NCBI GenBank assembly: GCA_028281495.1
Contig: JANQJU010000017.1
Span: forward strand, 62,001-126,000
DNA from: SAR324 cluster bacterium
GTDB lineage: Bacteria; SAR324; NAC60-12
Length of the DNA stretch: 64,000 nt
Direction of reading: 5' to 3'
Positions 61,857 to 64,000 of this stretch are shown in pieces. A model generated the notes under the pieces. That model was not told the DNA's origin and did no database searches. It saw only the letters and a program-made list of their open reading frames with translations. Positions within the stretch are counted from its first letter, which is position 1. Each line of letters begins with the position of its first letter. A program made the translations under genes and the position numbers.

Positions 61857-62942
61857 ATGATTCGCGTATTAGTGGTAGATGACTCCGCCTTGATGAGAAA
61901 AGAGATCACACGCATGTTAGAATCTGATGATTCCATTCGTGTTGTCGGAACTGCCCGAAACGGACTACAAGTATTGAGTAAGGTAAAGGAACTCAACCCA
62001 GATGTTGTCACTCTGGACATTGAAATGCCCCAAATGGATGGCCTAACGGCACTCAAGCAAGTGATGGCAGAGGCTCCATGTGCTGTTGTGATGGTGAGCT
62101 CTCTTACCGCGGAAGGCGCAGATATCACGATTGAAGCTCTGGAAAATGGGGCACTAGATTTCGTTCATAAGCCTTCTGGGAGTATTTCCCTCGACCTTGC
62201 CACTCAAACCCACTTGCTTATTGAGAAAGTCAAAATTGCATCCCATGCCTCAGCAAGGCATTTGCGGAAATTTGCAAAAACTCGAAAGCCTGCAGCACGC
62301 TCTTCCTTGCGAACCGAAAAGCCAACAACATCCCGAATCATGCCAGGGAAACTAAGAGCGCCCCATATTGTCGGAGTGGGTGTTTCAACCGGAGGCCCTC
62401 ACAACTTATTAGAAATACTACCTAAAATCCCAAAAGATCTAAACCTTAGTATTTTGGTTGTACAACACATGCCAGAAAAGTTTACTGCCTCATTGGCCAA
62501 ACGTCTCGATAAAGTATGCCCGATGTCTGTGAAAGAGGCGGTCGATGGAGAAATCGTAGAACGCGGCTGTATCTACATCGCTCCCGGTGGCAAGCATATG
62601 AAATTAACTGCACGAAATCCAAGACTCCGGTTACTCTCGGTACAGGCTGGAAAGCCTTCTGATATAAACTGTCCTTCAGTGGATGTATTATTCGAATCTT
62701 TGTCCGATGCTTTAGGTAAAGAATGGCTAGGGATCTTATTGACTGGTATGGGATCGGACGGTGCTGATGGGCTTTCACGCCTACGAAAAATGGGAGGACA
62801 TACCATTGCTGAGGCAGAAGAAACTTGTACTGTTTTCGGAATGCCCAAACGAGCAATTGAACGTGGGGCAGCCGAATTCATTCTACCGGTTTACAAAGTG
62901 CCTGAAGCAATTCAGTCGCTCTATCAAAAAAACCTATTTTAG
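61857..62942 (+). CDS. cheB: Chemotaxis protein-glutamate methylesterase CheB
   Basis: 361 residues. Receiver (1-120) with phospho-Asp54 in TLDIEMPQMDG, then a linker and the methylesterase domain with the catalytic Ser in VGVSTGGP, His in VVQHMPEKF and Asp in LTGMGSDGADG. It removes receptor methyl groups and deamidates receptors for adaptation. A 162-base gap separates it from the CheW gene, so it may have its own promoter; cheR follows after 27 bases. Confidence 0.96.
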   Translation: MIRVLVVDDSALMRKEITRMLESDDSIRVVGTARNGLQVLSKVKELNPDVVTLDIEMPQMDGLTALKQVMAEAPCAVVMVSSLTAEGADITIEALENGALDFVHKPSGSISLDLATQTHLLIEKVKIASHASARHLRKFAKTRKPAARSSLRTEKPTTSRIMPGKLRAPHIVGVGVSTGGPHNLLEILPKIPKDLNLSILVVQHMPEKFTASLAKRLDKVCPMSVKEAVDGEIVERGCIYIAPGGKHMKLTARNPRLRLLSVQAGKPSDINCPSVDVLFESLSDALGKEWLGILLTGMGSDGADGLSRLRKMGGHTIAEAEETCTVFGMPKRAIERGAAEFILPVYKVPEAIQSLYQKNLF

Positions 62943-62969
62943 CGAGTATGCTTCAGCAGCACGGTTCCT

Positions 62970-63803
62970 ATGTTGATTAAGGTAGAACGTGAGGAGTTTC
63001 TCCAAATACGAGATCTCATTCATGAAAAAGCGGGGTTGTATTTTGATGAACGCAAACGTTATTTCGTCGAAAAACGAGTAGCCAAGCGCATTCAAGCGAG
63101 TGCGAGCGAGTCTTTTCGCAACTACTACCGTACTCTTAAATATGGTCATAATAATGAAGAATTGTTGCACCTCTTGGAATTGCTTACTACCAACGAAACC
63201 TATTTTTACCGGCATATCCCGCAACTAGAATCATTTGCAGAAGAAGCGTTGCCACTCATTCTTGAGGAGAAACGTCAACAGAACAACTATCAACTGAATA
63301 TCTGGAGCGCGGCTTGCTCCTCCGGTGAAGAACCATACACACTGGCTATTTTTTTAAGAGAAACCATACCTGATTTCGAACGATGGAAAATCGATCTTTT
63401 AGCTACCGATTTGGATCGCAACATTCTGGCAAAAGCCCGGAAGGCGATCTATGACAAACGATCGATAAAGGATGTCCCACCAGGTGTTCTTAAAAAATAC
63501 TTTCGATCTCTCGACGATGGACGCTATCAACTCACTTCTCCCATCACTTCCATGGTACGATTTCAGAGACTCAATCTGATTGACCGATCGGGGATGCGGC
63601 AACACCGAGGTAAAGATGTCATATTTTGCCGTAATGTGCTGATTTATTTTGACGACCATTACCGGAAACAGGTAGTCCACAGTCTATACAATTCTCTTAA
63701 TAAAAACGGCTTTATTTTTCTTGGGCACTCAGAATCTGTAGGGCGGATTAGCGCAGCATTTCAGCTCGTCAAATTTAAGAAATCTTTAACTTATCAAAAG
63801 TGA
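62970..63803 (+). CDS. cheR: Chemotaxis protein methyltransferase CheR
   Basis: 277 residues, full length. N-terminal helical domain (about 1-75) followed by the S-adenosylmethionine-binding core: SAACSSGEEPYTLAIFL, LLATDLDRNILAKA and VIFCRNVLIYFDDHYR. Methylates chemoreceptor glutamates, opposing CheB. Directly downstream of cheB and probably in its operon. Confidence 0.95.
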   Translation: MLIKVEREEFLQIRDLIHEKAGLYFDERKRYFVEKRVAKRIQASASESFRNYYRTLKYGHNNEELLHLLELLTTNETYFYRHIPQLESFAEEALPLILEEKRQQNNYQLNIWSAACSSGEEPYTLAIFLRETIPDFERWKIDLLATDLDRNILAKARKAIYDKRSIKDVPPGVLKKYFRSLDDGRYQLTSPITSMVRFQRLNLIDRSGMRQHRGKDVIFCRNVLIYFDDHYRKQVVHSLYNSLNKNGFIFLGHSESVGRISAAFQLVKFKKSLTYQK

Positions 63804-63880
63804 AAGATCCTTGCATTGTGGTCTGAGCTTGCCGTTATTGATGATGGTTTTAGGAGACTGTCAAAAGAATGGAAAGGTTT

Positions 63881-63909
63881 TTGCAGTGACCTAGAGATAG
63901 CAGTATAAT
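63881..63909 (+). promoter_or_regulatory. Possible sigma-70 promoter at the right edge
   Basis: TTGCAG (63881-63886) and a perfect TATAAT (63904-63909) are separated by 17 bases in an AT-rich non-coding tail (63804-64000), pointing out of the window. No gene is seen after it. Confidence 0.35.
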
Positions 63910-64000
63910 TTTTTATGGACAGATGCCGTTTAAAAACATAAAAGTAGATTAATTTTTTACCGATGTTCCAAACATTTGATTAACTGATCAGTTGAAGAAG

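Overview
The window looks like chromosome of a Gram-negative, flagellated or at least chemotactic bacterium. The evidence is a type II secretion/type IV pilus ATPase, lipoproteins, a predicted outer-membrane barrel, periplasmic binding proteins, and an NtrC-type regulator followed by cheW-cheB-cheR genes. Codon use looks moderately AT-leaning. The mix (DUF4416, PII, many sensor kinases, class III cyclases, partner-switching phosphatases, NTT-HEAT carriers) fits a delta- or lambda-proteobacterial lineage such as SAR324. That assignment is a guess: no rRNA or other decisive marker is present, and I found no tRNA, CRISPR array or insertion sequence.

Layout. 0-4 kb: a leftward run serS, gspE-like ATPase, ICMT-like methyltransferase and a glutaredoxin cut by the window edge. 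4-9 kb: small housekeeping and envelope genes (EF-hand-like protein, M48 protease fused to pentapeptide repeats, PII, a tyrosine-recombinase fold without catalytic residues, an RNase D-like nuclease, YtfJ, a 30-residue membrane peptide). 9-19 kb: first signalling cluster (SpoIIE-type phosphatase, TRAP-type binding protein, GHKL ATPase receptor, peptide-type binding protein, class III cyclase). 19-34 kb: mixed metabolic and envelope genes (DUF445, ilvE, a GT-C-like membrane protein, hybrid histidine kinase, hisI, barrel protein, VWA protein, carA, glycosyltransferase, FGE-like lipoprotein, DUF4416, DM9 protein).

35-57 kb: an NTT-like carrier fused to HEAT repeats and a cyclic-nucleotide-binding domain; then a more AT-rich stretch with long non-coding gaps holding two 2-oxoglutarate oxygenases, two paralogous family-3 binding proteins and an ornithine/alanine-racemase-like enzyme; then a second signalling cluster (class III cyclase, separate cNMP-binding protein, NTT-HEAT protein, GHKL receptor, SpoIIE phosphatase). 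57-64 kb: a FlrB/FlrC-like kinase-regulator pair, a triple-domain CheW, CheB and CheR.

Main idea. The two signalling clusters (9-19 kb and 45-57 kb) each hold one cyclase, one GHKL-ATPase receptor with a dead receiver domain, and one PP2C/SpoIIE phosphatase. Four of these six proteins share one N-terminal membrane sensor module joined to different outputs. Two NTT-HEAT proteins carry or lie beside cNMP-binding domains, so a complete produce-and-sense cAMP circuit is encoded locally. In the first cluster, solute-binding proteins without permeases sit next to the receptors, which suggests ligand capture for signalling instead of transport.
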